A DNA stretch of 53,218 bases from a virus. The DNA lies in the IMG/VR virus record IMGVR_UViG_3300032116_000277, positions 1 to 53,218 of that record; one strand, given 5' to 3'. This document shows positions 1-7,645 of this stretch, in pieces (position 1 is the first letter of the stretch; each line of letters begins with the position of its first letter). Both the position numbers and the translations under genes were made by a program. The notes beneath the pieces were generated by a model. That model was given only the letters and a program-made list of their open reading frames with translations. It searched no databases and was not told the origin of the DNA.

Positions 1-658
1 CTTTAAGACCGTAAGCTTTGTTACTGAACTCTGCACTTACAGGTAATTCATTGATTACTTCTTTGCTGTCAAACTCAGTTACATCACATCCAATAAGCCT
101 ACACACTTGCTCATTAGTCTTAATAATGTCAACCGCGTCTGTACAAAACTTAAAAGTGTCAGGATCAATAAGTGTTTTATCCCCTTTGGTTTTTAAGAAC
201 TCCCAGTATGATATAGCTTCAGGAGTAACAATTTTGTCTAGGCGTTGCTGATCTGTCTTAAGATTCTGGAAGTAGTTCATGTCTTTCATAACATCCAGGA
301 TAGCACCGTCAAACTGTGCAAGCTCTGTACGGTCATCACCGTTACGACTTAGTTCTGTGTAGTGTTTAAATACTCTGTCAACTACTACTCTAAGATTTCC
401 TGATGGAAGAGTGGAAGGAGTCATCATAAACTCTTTCTCAAACTTTTCAGGCTCTAATAGGAGTAGGTGGATTAGTTTACCTTGAACTAGATGTGCATCT
501 AGCTTCTCTTCTTTCAGACCCAGTACATACATTTGATAAAAGATCTGAGGATTCCAGATCAGTTTGTTCAAGCTACTGTACGAGTAGAAGAACTTTCTAT
601 TATAGAAATCTTTTTCTAAGACTTCTATTGATTCTTGCATTATGCTTTCTAGTTCCAT
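1..658 (-). CDS. PD-(D/E)XK (RecB/exonuclease-like) nuclease, N-terminal part
   Basis: Open reading frame that runs off the left edge of the window; 219 codons are visible, starting with ATG at 658. The N-terminus has the pattern YSYSSLNKLIWNPQIFY, followed by a Gly-Lys-Leu-Ile-His segment (LVQGKLIHLLLLEPEKF). This pattern is typical of phage RecB-like/exonuclease VIII-like PD-(D/E)XK proteins that sit in crAss-like replication modules. The catalytic D/E-x-K core would lie beyond the edge and cannot be confirmed. It is the last visible gene of a minus-strand operon with primase, SSB and DnaB, which supports a role in DNA recombination or replication. The start lies 2 bases after the stop of the upstream zinc-finger gene. 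Confidence 0.6.
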   Translation of the reverse strand, partial: MELESIMQESIEVLEKDFYNRKFFYSYSSLNKLIWNPQIFYQMYVLGLKEEKLDAHLVQGKLIHLLLLEPEKFEKEFMMTPSTLPSGNLRVVVDRVFKHYTELSRNGDDRTELAQFDGAILDVMKDMNYFQNLKTDQQRLDKIVTPEAISYWEFLKTKGDKTLIDPDTFKFCTDAVDIIKTNEQVCRLIGCDVTEFDSKEVINELPVSAEFSNKAYGLK

Positions 659-660
659 AG

Positions 661-1083
661 TTATGCGTTATTGATTTTCCAAGTTGATTGTTCTTTACCA
701 CACTCTTCACATAGTGTAGCTATCCAACCTTTTGTTTGTCCTATGTTTTTCTCAGATCCACATTTTTGACAGGTTAGTGAGCACAAGTGCTCTGCCATAT
801 AGATCATACCGTCTGTATGATTATCTCCTCCGTTTACATAGAAGCGTAGTCCACCAAACTTCTCTTTCATCTGCGTGCAGGTTACTTGAGGAGTCTTATA
901 TGTTTTACCTTCTGTATATCGGGTTACATTATCTATGTATGATTGAATAGCTCCACATAGTTTATCTACTACTGGTATCCAACCTTCAGGCAGATCTAAC
1001 CAGTTAACCATACCAGGATTACCTTCGTACTGCTCAAAAATCTTAGGATACTTGAGTATTAGTTCTTCTAGTTTACTGGCCAT
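661..1083 (-). CDS. small zinc-finger protein, function unknown
   Basis: 140 residues. The C-terminal 40 residues carry two Cys pairs (CQKCGS and CEECGKE, about 20 residues apart), a treble-clef or zinc-ribbon pattern. The N-terminal two thirds are soluble and include a conserved-looking stretch, MKEKFGGLRFYVNGG. I do not recognise a named family with confidence; similar small zinc-binding proteins are common in phage operons. It lies in the replication operon between a 51-residue gene, which it overlaps by 16 bases, and the PD-(D/E)XK nuclease gene. Confidence 0.7.
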   Translation of the reverse strand: MASKLEELILKYPKIFEQYEGNPGMVNWLDLPEGWIPVVDKLCGAIQSYIDNVTRYTEGKTYKTPQVTCTQMKEKFGGLRFYVNGGDNHTDGMIYMAEHLCSLTCQKCGSEKNIGQTKGWIATLCEECGKEQSTWKINNA

Positions 1084-1223
1084 ATGCCCAACTGTTGAAG
1101 TTTTCTACGAATACGCTCCTGCGTTCTTGGGTCTACTGTAAATGCTTCTTCGTATTCCAGAAATGCAATGATCTGGTCATATTCTTTTTGAATGTCTTCT
1201 ACAGACTTAGTTACGGTTTCCAT
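1068..1223 (-). CDS. small protein (51 aa), unknown
   Basis: Short gene starting at ATG 1221-1223 and ending with TAG at 1068-1070. The protein is charged and helical (begins METVTKSVEDIQKEYD, ends RRKLQQLGIWPVN). The start overlaps the stop of the upstream gene by one base (TAATG), the usual translational coupling in this operon, and the 3' end overlaps the next gene by 16 bases. No family was recognised. The gene fills what would otherwise be an empty 140-base gap, and the phase and coupling support it being real. Confidence 0.6.
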   Translation of the reverse strand: METVTKSVEDIQKEYDQIIAFLEYEEAFTVDPRTQERIRRKLQQLGIWPVN

Positions 1224-1432
1224 TATAGTGAATTTATAAGGTTGATTACGTCAGCTTGGTTCTTTGGCTTGAATACACGTATTGGACCTTGTTGTTCATC
1301 GTTGTAAATAGTAACAACGGCATATTTTATAAGCTTATTAAGTTCTTTTCTAGCATCTGTTAAGTTGCTGAATGCTAGATTAAAAGTCTCATTAGTATCG
1401 TTGTTAGTATACTTTATCAAATAGATAGTCAT
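1223..1432 (-). CDS. small hypothetical protein (69 aa)
   Basis: Short soluble protein with alternating hydrophobic residues (MTIYLIKYTNNDTNETFNLAFS at the start) and a KPKNQADVINLINSL end; it is likely an alpha/beta fold. No family was recognised. It is coupled at both ends: its ATG overlaps the TGA of the upstream GIY-YIG-like gene (ATGA), and its TAA shares a base with the ATG of the next gene. Its role is unknown; the operon context is DNA replication and recombination. Confidence 0.6.
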   Translation of the reverse strand: MTIYLIKYTNNDTNETFNLAFSNLTDARKELNKLIKYAVVTIYNDEQQGPIRVFKPKNQADVINLINSL

Positions 1433-1884
1433 GATTTAAAACAGTTTTGCATATCCCGGATATAGTAACGGCCCAGGATGTTTCCGTTATAGCTTCCGCC
1501 ATTTAATACTTCTAGTTTAATCTGCCACTTAATCTCACAGAAGCTTAAATATTTCTTTGTGCAGCAGAGTTCTAGTATTGTGCGTTTAAATCTTTGCTTA
1601 CCATACTTCTGTATGTCATCTTGTAGTTCTTTACAAGAGCCATGATAATCTTTCCAGTCAGACTCTTTTATAGTCCGCTGATATGTTTTACGGGTCTTAG
1701 TAGCTTTCTTTAAACGCTGTGAGATTTTTGTTTTACGAACATTACGCAGGACCTTTTTACCTACGTAGAATTTGTATGTAATTGTATCTTGTATCAGATA
1801 TACAAACCCGTGGATGTTCTCATGATCTGGAAGGTCTTCTATAGTATGGACCTCTTTGTTTTTATAAAACCAGGGTTGTTGCAT
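1429..1884 (-). CDS. GIY-YIG-like endonuclease
   Basis: 151 residues. The N-terminal part has a GFVYLI ... FYVGKK pair (about residues 26-44), matching the two beta strands of the GIY-YIG nuclease core. Then comes a basic Arg/Lys-rich segment and a DYHGSCKELQDDI...YG motif with a later conserved Glu (FCEIKWQ), as in phage endonucleases of the T4 endonuclease II/Seg type. It would cut DNA, either host DNA or recombination intermediates. A promoter-like TTGTAGA motif lies at 1901-1907 just upstream, so this gene may head its own transcript. It could also be a homing-type nuclease, but no intron or split gene is visible nearby. Confidence 0.6.
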   Translation of the reverse strand: MQQPWFYKNKEVHTIEDLPDHENIHGFVYLIQDTITYKFYVGKKVLRNVRKTKISQRLKKATKTRKTYQRTIKESDWKDYHGSCKELQDDIQKYGKQRFKRTILELCCTKKYLSFCEIKWQIKLEVLNGGSYNGNILGRYYIRDMQNCFKS

Positions 1885-1900
1885 AGGGATATGGATTAGC

Positions 1901-1920
1901 TCTACAAATATAATGTAGAA
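1901..1920 (-). promoter_or_regulatory. candidate promoter element (TTGTAGA motif)
   Basis: On the minus strand the sequence reads TATATTTGTAGAG, 17 bases before the ATG at 1884. TATATTTG fits the Bacteroidota -7 box TAnnTTTG. The same TTGTAGA extension recurs ahead of other first genes in the window (7276, 7318, 27582, 33533, 51957). A second inverted copy (ATGTAGAAC) follows at 1913. No -33 box was located with confidence. Confidence 0.4.
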
Positions 1921-1925
1921 CTTAT

Positions 1926-2894
1926 TTAGTTCTCCAACTTTTTATTCAGAATGGGGACTAATCTGTCACGCACTTCCCGTGCAGTATAATCTCTGATAGA
2001 GTCAGATACATCTTTGCTCATTGGTAGTACAGCTGTCTGGACACCTGGGTACACTTCTTGGTAACGTTCCATGGCTTTTATTCCTGCTTCGTCATAGTCA
2101 AAAAGAACAACCACCTTTTTGTACTTTTTCAGGTACTCATTCATTAGCTCCTTTTTGATCAGGGAGTTCTCTGAGTCTGGGGCTATGATGTCTATAGAAA
2201 GCTTTAGACTTTTTAGAGACATGATATCTTTAAGAGAACTGGTTATGATTAAAAATGGGTGGTTTTTAATCTGTTCAGAACCTTGAACATAGTCAGAAAC
2301 TTTAATGAACTTCTTATCCAGGGTCTTTGGTTGGTAGATTTTGTAAAGACTGCCGTCTGCTTTATGATATCCGTATAGATAGTTTCCTTTGATACAAAGT
2401 TCTTTATCATCTTTTATCATATAGTATGACTCTAAAGGAATCACATGGTGCTCAGTTAAAAGCTTGGTTCCAATATTAAACTGGGTCCAGAAATACTGAT
2501 CCGATGTATTCCACTGTCTAGACTTAGTAGACGATACTTTGTATTTACTTGCCTGTTTAAACTCTTGAAGATCATAGCCTCCGTTGTTATGCAGGACAAA
2601 GTCATTATACTTTTCTACTACCTGCTGACAAGCTTTATAGTATGAAAGCTGGGTAATATCTTTAACCAGATCTATTGCAGAGCCATATTTACCTGATGAG
2701 AAATCCTTATATCTGTATACGTTATCCTTATTAAGATAAATACACATGCTAGGAGTACGTTCTTTAGGATTGAATATACTCTTGATTTTTACGTCATGAC
2801 CGTTAAGCTTTTCTTTGAGCTTGCAAAAGTGCTCAAATATCCAGGACACCGGGACATCTTTGACGTCATGCACTAAGTTTTTTGTAATAAACAT
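1926..2894 (-). CDS. DNA primase, DnaG-type with TOPRIM domain
   Basis: 322 residues. The N-terminal 110 residues look like a primase zinc-binding (CHC2-like) fold that has lost its Cys/His ligands (FNPKERTPSMCIY ... YKDFSSGKYGSAIDLVKDI). The C-terminal third is a TOPRIM domain: an acidic strand VVVLFDYDEAGIKAM and a preceding Asp-containing strand (IIAPDSENS). It makes RNA primers for phage DNA synthesis. At 322 residues it is about half the length of bacterial DnaG and lacks the C-terminal helicase-interaction domain, as in other short phage primases. It is flanked upstream by a hairpin terminator and the SSB gene. Confidence 0.85.
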   Translation of the reverse strand: MFITKNLVHDVKDVPVSWIFEHFCKLKEKLNGHDVKIKSIFNPKERTPSMCIYLNKDNVYRYKDFSSGKYGSAIDLVKDITQLSYYKACQQVVEKYNDFVLHNNGGYDLQEFKQASKYKVSSTKSRQWNTSDQYFWTQFNIGTKLLTEHHVIPLESYYMIKDDKELCIKGNYLYGYHKADGSLYKIYQPKTLDKKFIKVSDYVQGSEQIKNHPFLIITSSLKDIMSLKSLKLSIDIIAPDSENSLIKKELMNEYLKKYKKVVVLFDYDEAGIKAMERYQEVYPGVQTAVLPMSKDVSDSIRDYTAREVRDRLVPILNKKLEN

Positions 2895-2919
2895 AGCAGC
2901 GGTGTTAGAAATAAAAAAT

Positions 2920-2943
2920 GGGGACTAGTAAAAACCAGTCCCC
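2920..2943 (-). terminator. intrinsic terminator after the SSB gene
   Basis: Stem GGGGACT-A-GT/AC-C-AGTCCCC with an AAAA loop and one mismatch. On the minus strand it is followed by ATTTTTTATTT. It sits between the SSB stop (2961) and the primase start (2894), so it would cap transcripts from the upstream ssb-sak4-dnaB block. Confidence 0.7.
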
Positions 2944-2960
2944 GTGATAACCATTAAACC

Positions 2961-3572
2961 TTACATTGAAAAATCATCAGTGGCTGGCTCAAAGCTTCCA
3001 ACAGTCTTTGTTACTAAAGCTTTATAGTGATACTTATTTGATTTATCAAACTTGTCAAGCTTAGCTTCATCAATAGAAACAAACTTGTATTTTGGCAGAG
3101 ATAGTTTTACAATAGTCTTTCCATTGTATTCTTCCTCTGTACCCTTTAAGAACCAATATAAGTTCTGACCTTTTACTAGATCAATTACTTCTTTAACCCA
3201 TTCTTCAATGGTGTTAGCCTGAATAGAATCTAGTTCATGTTTAAGACCAAGTTCTGTAGCAATAATAGTTAGCTTATACATGATCTCATTACGAGATACG
3301 TTTGTATTAGCAAACTCGTCAGTCCACATAGTGGCTCCAACACGAGCTGTCTGACCTTTGTACTTAGGTCCATCAGGGTTGTCTTTGTCAATTGGCCATC
3401 CTTCAAAGTTTTCAAGAGCTGGTCCCTCTAAATAGAGTTCCAGTACTTTCTTGTCACCTTTGTTTGATGTACGCAGTTGACCACTGTTAATGTGAGCATA
3501 AACTACTCCGGGGTTAAATGACTTGGAAGAACCGCCACTTTGTTTTACTTCCTGTCCGCTTGTACTGAACAT
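2961..3572 (-). CDS. phage single-stranded DNA-binding protein candidate
   Basis: 203 residues. The body is beta-rich with the order expected of an OB fold (VVYAHINSGQLRTSN, KVLELYLEGPALENFEGW, ARVGATMWTDEF). It ends in an acidic tail with a terminal aromatic residue (EPATDDFSM), as in SSB proteins whose tail recruits partners. Crassvirales carry a divergent SSB next to a Sak4-like ATPase, and that is the arrangement here. I did not see a match to bacterial Ssb itself, so the call rests on fold pattern, tail and position. It would coat single-stranded DNA during replication and recombination. Confidence 0.65.
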   Translation of the reverse strand: MFSTSGQEVKQSGGSSKSFNPGVVYAHINSGQLRTSNKGDKKVLELYLEGPALENFEGWPIDKDNPDGPKYKGQTARVGATMWTDEFANTNVSRNEIMYKLTIIATELGLKHELDSIQANTIEEWVKEVIDLVKGQNLYWFLKGTEEEYNGKTIVKLSLPKYKFVSIDEAKLDKFDKSNKYHYKALVTKTVGSFEPATDDFSM

Positions 3573-3604
3573 ACGCTGTGTTTTTGAATTTAAAAAATGA
3601 GGAA

Positions 3605-4288
3605 TTAGTTTTCATAAGTATATATAGACTCTTTAACAAGAGCCAAGTCATTAGCTATCTCAAAGCTGTCAAACATGCCTTTAGGACTTTTGCATGTATT
3701 CTCACCATTGTTTTGTGTCTCAAATACAAAACGGATGTTGCCATCTTTGTCTTTCTTGACTTTACCAAAGAGAACAATAGAGAACAAACCTTCTAGGCTA
3801 AGCTTCTCATCAACCATACGGCCGATAGTCTTTGCTTTAAACTTGCGTTTACCTTCTAAGTCTGTTGACTCTTCAGCATGTGTAAGAAAGAAAATAGTAA
3901 GATCATCTCTGAGATCCTTAGGCATACGTGCAATGCGAGCTAGGTTAGCACCGATCTGAGTAAATTTCTCATAGCCTTTCTCATCGCTGCGGTCAAAGAA
4001 CTCAAAGCTAGACATGTACTGAAAGTCATCAATGACAATAGTCTTGATTTCAGGACGTTTAGAGTTGATGTAACCTAAAGCTGCTTCAATTTGTTGTGCG
4101 GAAGAACCGGTGTACAGATTACCTGTAGGGTTATCTTTACTCCATTGGATGTACTTTTTCTTCCAGCCTTTGAAAGGGAGAGGCTTGTTAGCTACGTTAA
4201 TAATAAATGTTTCTTTTGGGTCCAGGTTTTCTATACTGGTAGATTTACCAGCACCGGACTCTGCAATAACTAGGATGCCTTGTGCCAT
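3605..4288 (-). CDS. Sak4-like RecA-fold ATPase (single-strand annealing/recombination)
   Basis: 227 residues. Walker A is near the N-terminus (ILVIAESGAGKST, residues 5-17). Walker B is KTIVIDDFQYM (about residue 83), followed by a FFLTHAEE sensor strand near residue 135. The fold order and length match the Sak4/AAA_24 ATPases of phages, which stimulate annealing and pair with a phage SSB. The neighbouring SSB candidate supports this. It lies 1 base after the 191-residue gene upstream. The other possibility is a DNA-packaging-unrelated P-loop ATPase, but position favours recombination. Confidence 0.75.
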   Translation of the reverse strand: MAQGILVIAESGAGKSTSIENLDPKETFIINVANKPLPFKGWKKKYIQWSKDNPTGNLYTGSSAQQIEAALGYINSKRPEIKTIVIDDFQYMSSFEFFDRSDEKGYEKFTQIGANLARIARMPKDLRDDLTIFFLTHAEESTDLEGKRKFKAKTIGRMVDEKLSLEGLFSIVLFGKVKKDKDGNIRFVFETQNNGENTCKSPKGMFDSFEIANDLALVKESIYTYEN

Positions 4289-4289
4289 A

Positions 4290-4865
4290 TTACTTAGATG
4301 TTGATTTTATAAGTTCGTTAAGCCATGTTTTAGCACTAACAGGTTTGCCTGTAGTAATAGCCATAAAGTCACGGATTGTCATCTCGCTGTATGGACCATC
4401 TTCCATAGGAGCAGGTGCTTTATAAGCTGTAACTTGTTTTATGTTTTGAGGCTTAGCTGTTTCTAGTAACGCTGATTGACCATTGATAGCAACACTTTGT
4501 GCATCAATAGCTCTTAGCTCTTCTAACGGTACTAGATAAGAACCTTTTTCATTGATCTCATACTCCTCTTCAAATGAAGAGTTATATGGTATACGATATA
4601 CTGTTCGGTTAGGATCTGCTGGTTCTAGATCACGAGTGATTAGTTCAAAGTAGAATCCTTTTTCTTTCTTAAACTCAGATGCAAAAATTCCAACTACCAT
4701 TCTAGCTTGCTTATCATAGAAAGCCATCTTCATATTGAAGTCTGTTCTAGGAATGCCAAGGTTATTAATTAACGACTGATGGTAGTCTCTGACTTCTTCA
4801 AGTCTTTGTTTCTTAAACTCTTTGACATCGTCTTGAGTTAGTGTTTGTTGTGATGTGTTGAACAT
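4290..4865 (-). CDS. hypothetical protein of the replication operon (191 aa)
   Basis: Soluble protein, N-terminal half rich in charged helices (DDVKEFKKQRLEEVRDYHQSL), then a beta-rich middle (FYFELITRDLEPADPNRTVYRIPY) and a short helical C-terminus (IRDFMAITTGKPVSAKTWLNEL). No family was recognised. It sits between DnaB and the Sak4-like ATPase with gaps of 11 and 1 bases, which suggests a replication or recombination accessory. A helicase-loader or mediator role is possible by position only; no P-loop is present. Confidence 0.65.
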   Translation of the reverse strand: MFNTSQQTLTQDDVKEFKKQRLEEVRDYHQSLINNLGIPRTDFNMKMAFYDKQARMVVGIFASEFKKEKGFYFELITRDLEPADPNRTVYRIPYNSSFEEEYEINEKGSYLVPLEELRAIDAQSVAINGQSALLETAKPQNIKQVTAYKAPAPMEDGPYSEMTIRDFMAITTGKPVSAKTWLNELIKSTSK

Positions 4866-4876
4866 GTGATTGTGTT

Positions 4877-5938
4877 TTAATCTAATTCACTACCAATAGG
4901 AGCAGATATATTTCTTGTACCTCCACCTCCTGTTCTTTGTGAATAACGTAAGTATGTTCCGTCAGGTCTTGTTGCTGTGAACTCTGGTACTTCTACCATA
5001 CGCTGGTTCTTGCCATCCATTTTTAGGAAGACAATACTTTTTTGTTCGTCACCATTACGTACTTTAAGAAGGTGCATAAAGACATCTTCTTTGTTTACTT
5101 CGTAAGCATAAGGACCGTATGAACGAATGTCAGATTTAAAAGGTCTTGATAGAGCTACTACCATATCAGATCCTTGCATCAGTGCGTCACCGCCAAAGAT
5201 GTCAGAGCTTGTAGGATAGTTTGCAATAGACCCAGGTGTTTTACGTGAAGACTCATCCATGGATCTGTTTAACTGAGTGATCATTACAACAGTAATAGGA
5301 ATCTCATTTTTTAATCTCATGAGAACTTCTGTTGTGTTGTAGAGAACATCAAACTTATCTTTTTCTGAGCTTGTTCTTTTGATAAGCCAACTGTGATCTA
5401 TTGTAACAATCATTGGCTTACGTCCGCCATCCACGTACTTGATCTTTATAGCGTCTTCTATTTCTTTGTGATTAAGAGATATAGGAAACATATCTCTGTG
5501 TATTCCTTTAGAAAAAAGGAACTTCGTTTCTTGGATATACTGTTTAGCTCTTTCGTAGATAAAATTATCTAACGCTTTTTCTGTACTTAAGATGACTCCA
5601 TAGTCTTCAGCAACCTCAGCTGCAAACTGACGTGCTGCGTACTGCTTGGCACCCATCTCAAACTGGAACTCAACAATATTAAACTTCTGATCAGGATTAA
5701 GGCGGTGTGCTTCTCTTATTATTTGAGAGGCTATCATAGTCTTTCCTGCACCAGGACGTGCACCGATAGTGAGCATAGATCCCCACTCAAGTCCACCAAC
5801 GCCTGCTTGATTAAAGCCAGGCCATGGTGTCTTAAGAGACTTGATCTCACCGGTCATTCTCTTTTCTATGTATGTCAAACCTTCTTCTAGAACGCTGACA
5901 TAACTTCTGCATCCGTATTTTTCTTCTGCTAGCCCCAT
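4877..5938 (-). CDS. replicative DNA helicase, DnaB-type (RecA-like motor domain)
   Basis: 353 residues, essentially the C-terminal motor of DnaB without the N-terminal primase-binding domain. Walker A is GARPGAGKT at residues 59-67, preceded by the typical GLEWGSMLTI strand. Walker B is MIVTIDHSWLI (about 172) and motif H3 is VVMITQLNRSMDESS (about 215), followed by SSDIFGGDALMQGSDMV. It unwinds DNA at the phage fork and would work with the primase in the same operon. The Arg finger region (ALSRPF) is present. Confidence 0.85.
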   Translation of the reverse strand: MGLAEEKYGCRSYVSVLEEGLTYIEKRMTGEIKSLKTPWPGFNQAGVGGLEWGSMLTIGARPGAGKTMIASQIIREAHRLNPDQKFNIVEFQFEMGAKQYAARQFAAEVAEDYGVILSTEKALDNFIYERAKQYIQETKFLFSKGIHRDMFPISLNHKEIEDAIKIKYVDGGRKPMIVTIDHSWLIKRTSSEKDKFDVLYNTTEVLMRLKNEIPITVVMITQLNRSMDESSRKTPGSIANYPTSSDIFGGDALMQGSDMVVALSRPFKSDIRSYGPYAYEVNKEDVFMHLLKVRNGDEQKSIVFLKMDGKNQRMVEVPEFTATRPDGTYLRYSQRTGGGGTRNISAPIGSELD

Positions 5939-5952
5939 AATGTAAGTATGAA

Positions 5953-6168
5953 TTACTTTGAAAAAACTTCGTCCATCAGGCTTTGAAGAGAATCAAGACC
6001 TTCAGCTTTACCTGTGTAGTAAGCTTTATTCATCATCTTACTTACGATAGTCTCAAGAATAGAGTAGTTAATTAATTTAACTTCATCACCGGTATCTCCG
6101 GTGAGCCTAGCAGAGGGGAGTTGAGTAAAGAGCTGTTTTAGCTCCTCTTTGTGTGTTAGTGTTTCCAT
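5953..6168 (-). CDS. small hypothetical protein (71 aa)
   Basis: I chose ATG 6166-6168 (METLTHKEELKQLF). A longer in-frame start at 6294 would overlap the upstream gene and add a Cys-rich, unlikely N-terminus. The protein is helical and acidic (YSILETIVSKMMNKAYYTGKAEGLDSLQSLMDEVFSK). No family was recognised. The spacing to the DnaB start is 14 bases. Repeated TTGTAGA/GTAGAC-type motifs lie at 6226-6244, so a promoter here may drive this gene and dnaB. Confidence 0.6.
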   Translation of the reverse strand: METLTHKEELKQLFTQLPSARLTGDTGDEVKLINYSILETIVSKMMNKAYYTGKAEGLDSLQSLMDEVFSK

Positions 6169-6191
6169 GTGGAATGTGTTTTGTAAGTGTA

Positions 6192-6248
6192 AATGTAGAA
6201 CTAAAACTGTAGAACAACAAAAAAGTCTACATAATAATCTACAACTTT
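6192..6248 (-). promoter_or_regulatory. cluster of TGTAGA motifs upstream of the dnaB block
   Basis: In about 55 bases there are four copies of a TGTAGA/TCTACA core (near 6194, 6209, 6226 and 6239), in both orientations. The same core recurs at other unit starts in the window. It lies upstream of the gene at 6168 and partly inside the 3' end of the 6249 gene's trailer. It is a candidate promoter/operator array; no experimental support can be seen from sequence. Confidence 0.35.
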
Positions 6249-6827
6249 TTAGGCAGTTTTTAGAATCTCTGGGTTGTCTAATATCATCTGGCAATGGTCG
6301 GCCAGGGCTGAGCGGCTAATCTTAGTACGAGGGTCAGTCTTCTGTATAAAATAAGAGCTGTTAATCATGTACAAGTAACCGTCTTTCTGCTTGGTATACA
6401 CGTAGTAATCAGTGGCATCCAGTACCAGGTCCCAGTCAAACTCAGGATAGGTTTTAAAGAACCAAACAAACTTGTCCTTAAGTTCCTGTACCGACTGTCT
6501 AGCCAGTTCTCCAGAAGGTAATTTCTGGGCAGGAAACATGTTTCTGTAGGTAGTTATAGCGTTAAATGCGTCAGTACCAAGGATTTCTGAAGCTACCCTC
6601 TTTTTTGTCTTGGCTAGTAAAGTTTCAAATTCATCCAGGATAAATAGTGCCCCGGGAGTTAGTTTACCATCTTGTCCGATATGACCTCTGTTTGTAGCGG
6701 ATTCTCTTTCAGCATCTACATCTATGAGGCTGGTCGGTTTAATTTTGTTTCTGCAGCAATCAAGGAAGTAGAGCTGGTTCGGGCTCACATTGTACTTGAT
6801 TAGCGTTGTCCATAGTTGGTGACTCAT
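6249..6827 (-). CDS. hypothetical protein coupled to DnaA-like protein (192 aa)
   Basis: Mostly helical soluble protein beginning MSHQLWTTLIKYNVSPNQLYF. The middle contains LDEFETLLAKTKKRVASEILG and the C-terminus contains MINSSYFIQKTDPRTKISRS. No P-loop or known motif is seen. It overlaps the preceding DnaA-like gene by 68 bases and has no other plausible start, so the two are probably co-translated. The position between a DnaA domain IV protein and the helicase makes a replication-initiation partner or loader a fair guess, not more. Confidence 0.65.
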   Translation of the reverse strand: MSHQLWTTLIKYNVSPNQLYFLDCCRNKIKPTSLIDVDAERESATNRGHIGQDGKLTPGALFILDEFETLLAKTKKRVASEILGTDAFNAITTYRNMFPAQKLPSGELARQSVQELKDKFVWFFKTYPEFDWDLVLDATDYYVYTKQKDGYLYMINSSYFIQKTDPRTKISRSALADHCQMILDNPEILKTA

Positions 6828-7266
6828 AATGTTCTTTTATATAGGTGAGGATTGTAAGATATTTCTGCCTAAAGGTTTCACAGGTCTGTAAAAGGTTTTT
6901 ACAAGAACTAACATTATGGATTACCGTTGTATGATCTCTTTTGCCTAGACTTTCACCTATACTTATTAGGCTGTAACCCAGCTGTCTGGCAAGAAAACAG
7001 TATATGCTTCTGAGTTCTACGATTTCTCTATACCGGTCTTTACTTTGAAGTCTTACTATCCTGCCATACTTAGTAGGTAAGAATGGTTGGAAGAATTCTT
7101 CCAGTGACTGCAGGCTCATCATAGGTATGTACTGATCCATGTCTGTTTGTACTCGGGTTATTACTGTTGGGTAATACCCCATCTTTTCATAGAAAGAGTC
7201 TTTAAACTGCTCTATCAGCTTCTTTTCAAGCTGGATAGCATAGGTTTTTGGGTCCATAAATTTCAA
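6760..7266 (-). CDS. DnaA domain IV-like DNA-binding protein
   Basis: 168 residues with no AAA+ domain. Residues about 79-125 match the DnaA C-terminal DNA-binding domain: an EIVELRSIYCFLARQLGYSL helix pair, then IGESLGKRDHTTVIHNV. GxxxGxRDHTTVxH is the signature loop and helix of DnaA that reads DnaA boxes. The protein therefore probably binds DnaA-box-like sites in the phage origin or host oriC and recruits phage or host initiation factors. It is the first gene of the minus-strand replication block, directly after the divergent promoter region. An alternative start is Met4. Confidence 0.8.
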   Translation of the reverse strand: MKFMDPKTYAIQLEKKLIEQFKDSFYEKMGYYPTVITRVQTDMDQYIPMMSLQSLEEFFQPFLPTKYGRIVRLQSKDRYREIVELRSIYCFLARQLGYSLISIGESLGKRDHTTVIHNVSSCKNLLQTCETFRQKYLTILTYIKEHYESPTMDNANQVQCEPEPALLP

Positions 7267-7370
7267 AGGGTTTGGTCTACAAATATAGGTAAGTTCTACA
7301 AAATTTCGTATATTATATTGTAGAGTTTATTTAGGCCCTACATATTCTAGGTTTATAAATCTTATATAAG
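7267..7370. promoter_or_regulatory. divergent promoter region between replication and lysis blocks
   Basis: AT-rich 104-base gap between divergent genes. On the minus strand TTGTAGA cores occur at 7276-7282 (as TATATTTGTAGA, a good TAnnTTTG-type -7 box) and 7294-7301. On the plus strand TATATTGTAGAG occurs at 7314-7325, 46-51 bases before the plus gene. No repeats suggesting an origin were evident beyond these motifs. Confidence 0.5.
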
Positions 7371-7643
7371 ATGTCAAAGAAGTTCTATGCTCAGAAAGAT
7401 GCTCTGGGCTGGCCTATCCCCGGTACAATGATGAGTGGTGCTAAGGTGCCTGCTAATCTCGTTGAGATTCCTGCAGCTAATGTAGCTCCAGGTGCTAATC
7501 AGGTAGCTGTTTCTCACCCTGAGAAGCTCCGCTATTTTGTACGTAAGGACAAGAAAGGAAACATCATCCCTAACACATTGATTATCAGCTTGAAAAAGCC
7601 AGCTGGGGATGTCTATGAGTTCAAACTTGTAAAGGCTAGCTAA
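7371..7643 (+). CDS. small hypothetical protein (90 aa), first gene of the plus block
   Basis: Soluble, basic, beta-rich small protein (begins MSKKFYAQKDALGWPIPGTMM, later FVRKDKKGNIIPNTLIISLKKP). It has repeated short GNIIP/GWPIPGT turns. No family was recognised; proteins of this size and composition occur near lysis or structural genes of Bacteroidota phages. It lies 2 bases before the next gene and follows the divergent promoter region. Confidence 0.6.
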   Translation: MSKKFYAQKDALGWPIPGTMMSGAKVPANLVEIPAANVAPGANQVAVSHPEKLRYFVRKDKKGNIIPNTLIISLKKPAGDVYEFKLVKAS

Positions 7644-7645
7644 AG

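Noticed and set aside
18-251. Plus-strand frame at the left edge
   Set aside because: It lies opposite the nuclease gene on the minus strand and has a low-complexity, unlikely composition.
5953-6294. Longer start for the 5953 gene
   Set aside because: It would add a Cys-rich, improbable N-terminus overlapping the promoter motifs; ATG 6168 fits better.
7276-7325. Classical -33/-7 Bacteroidota promoter pair
   Set aside because: The -7-like TATATTTG is clear but no TTTG lies at the usual 19-21 base spacing, so only the motif itself is claimed.
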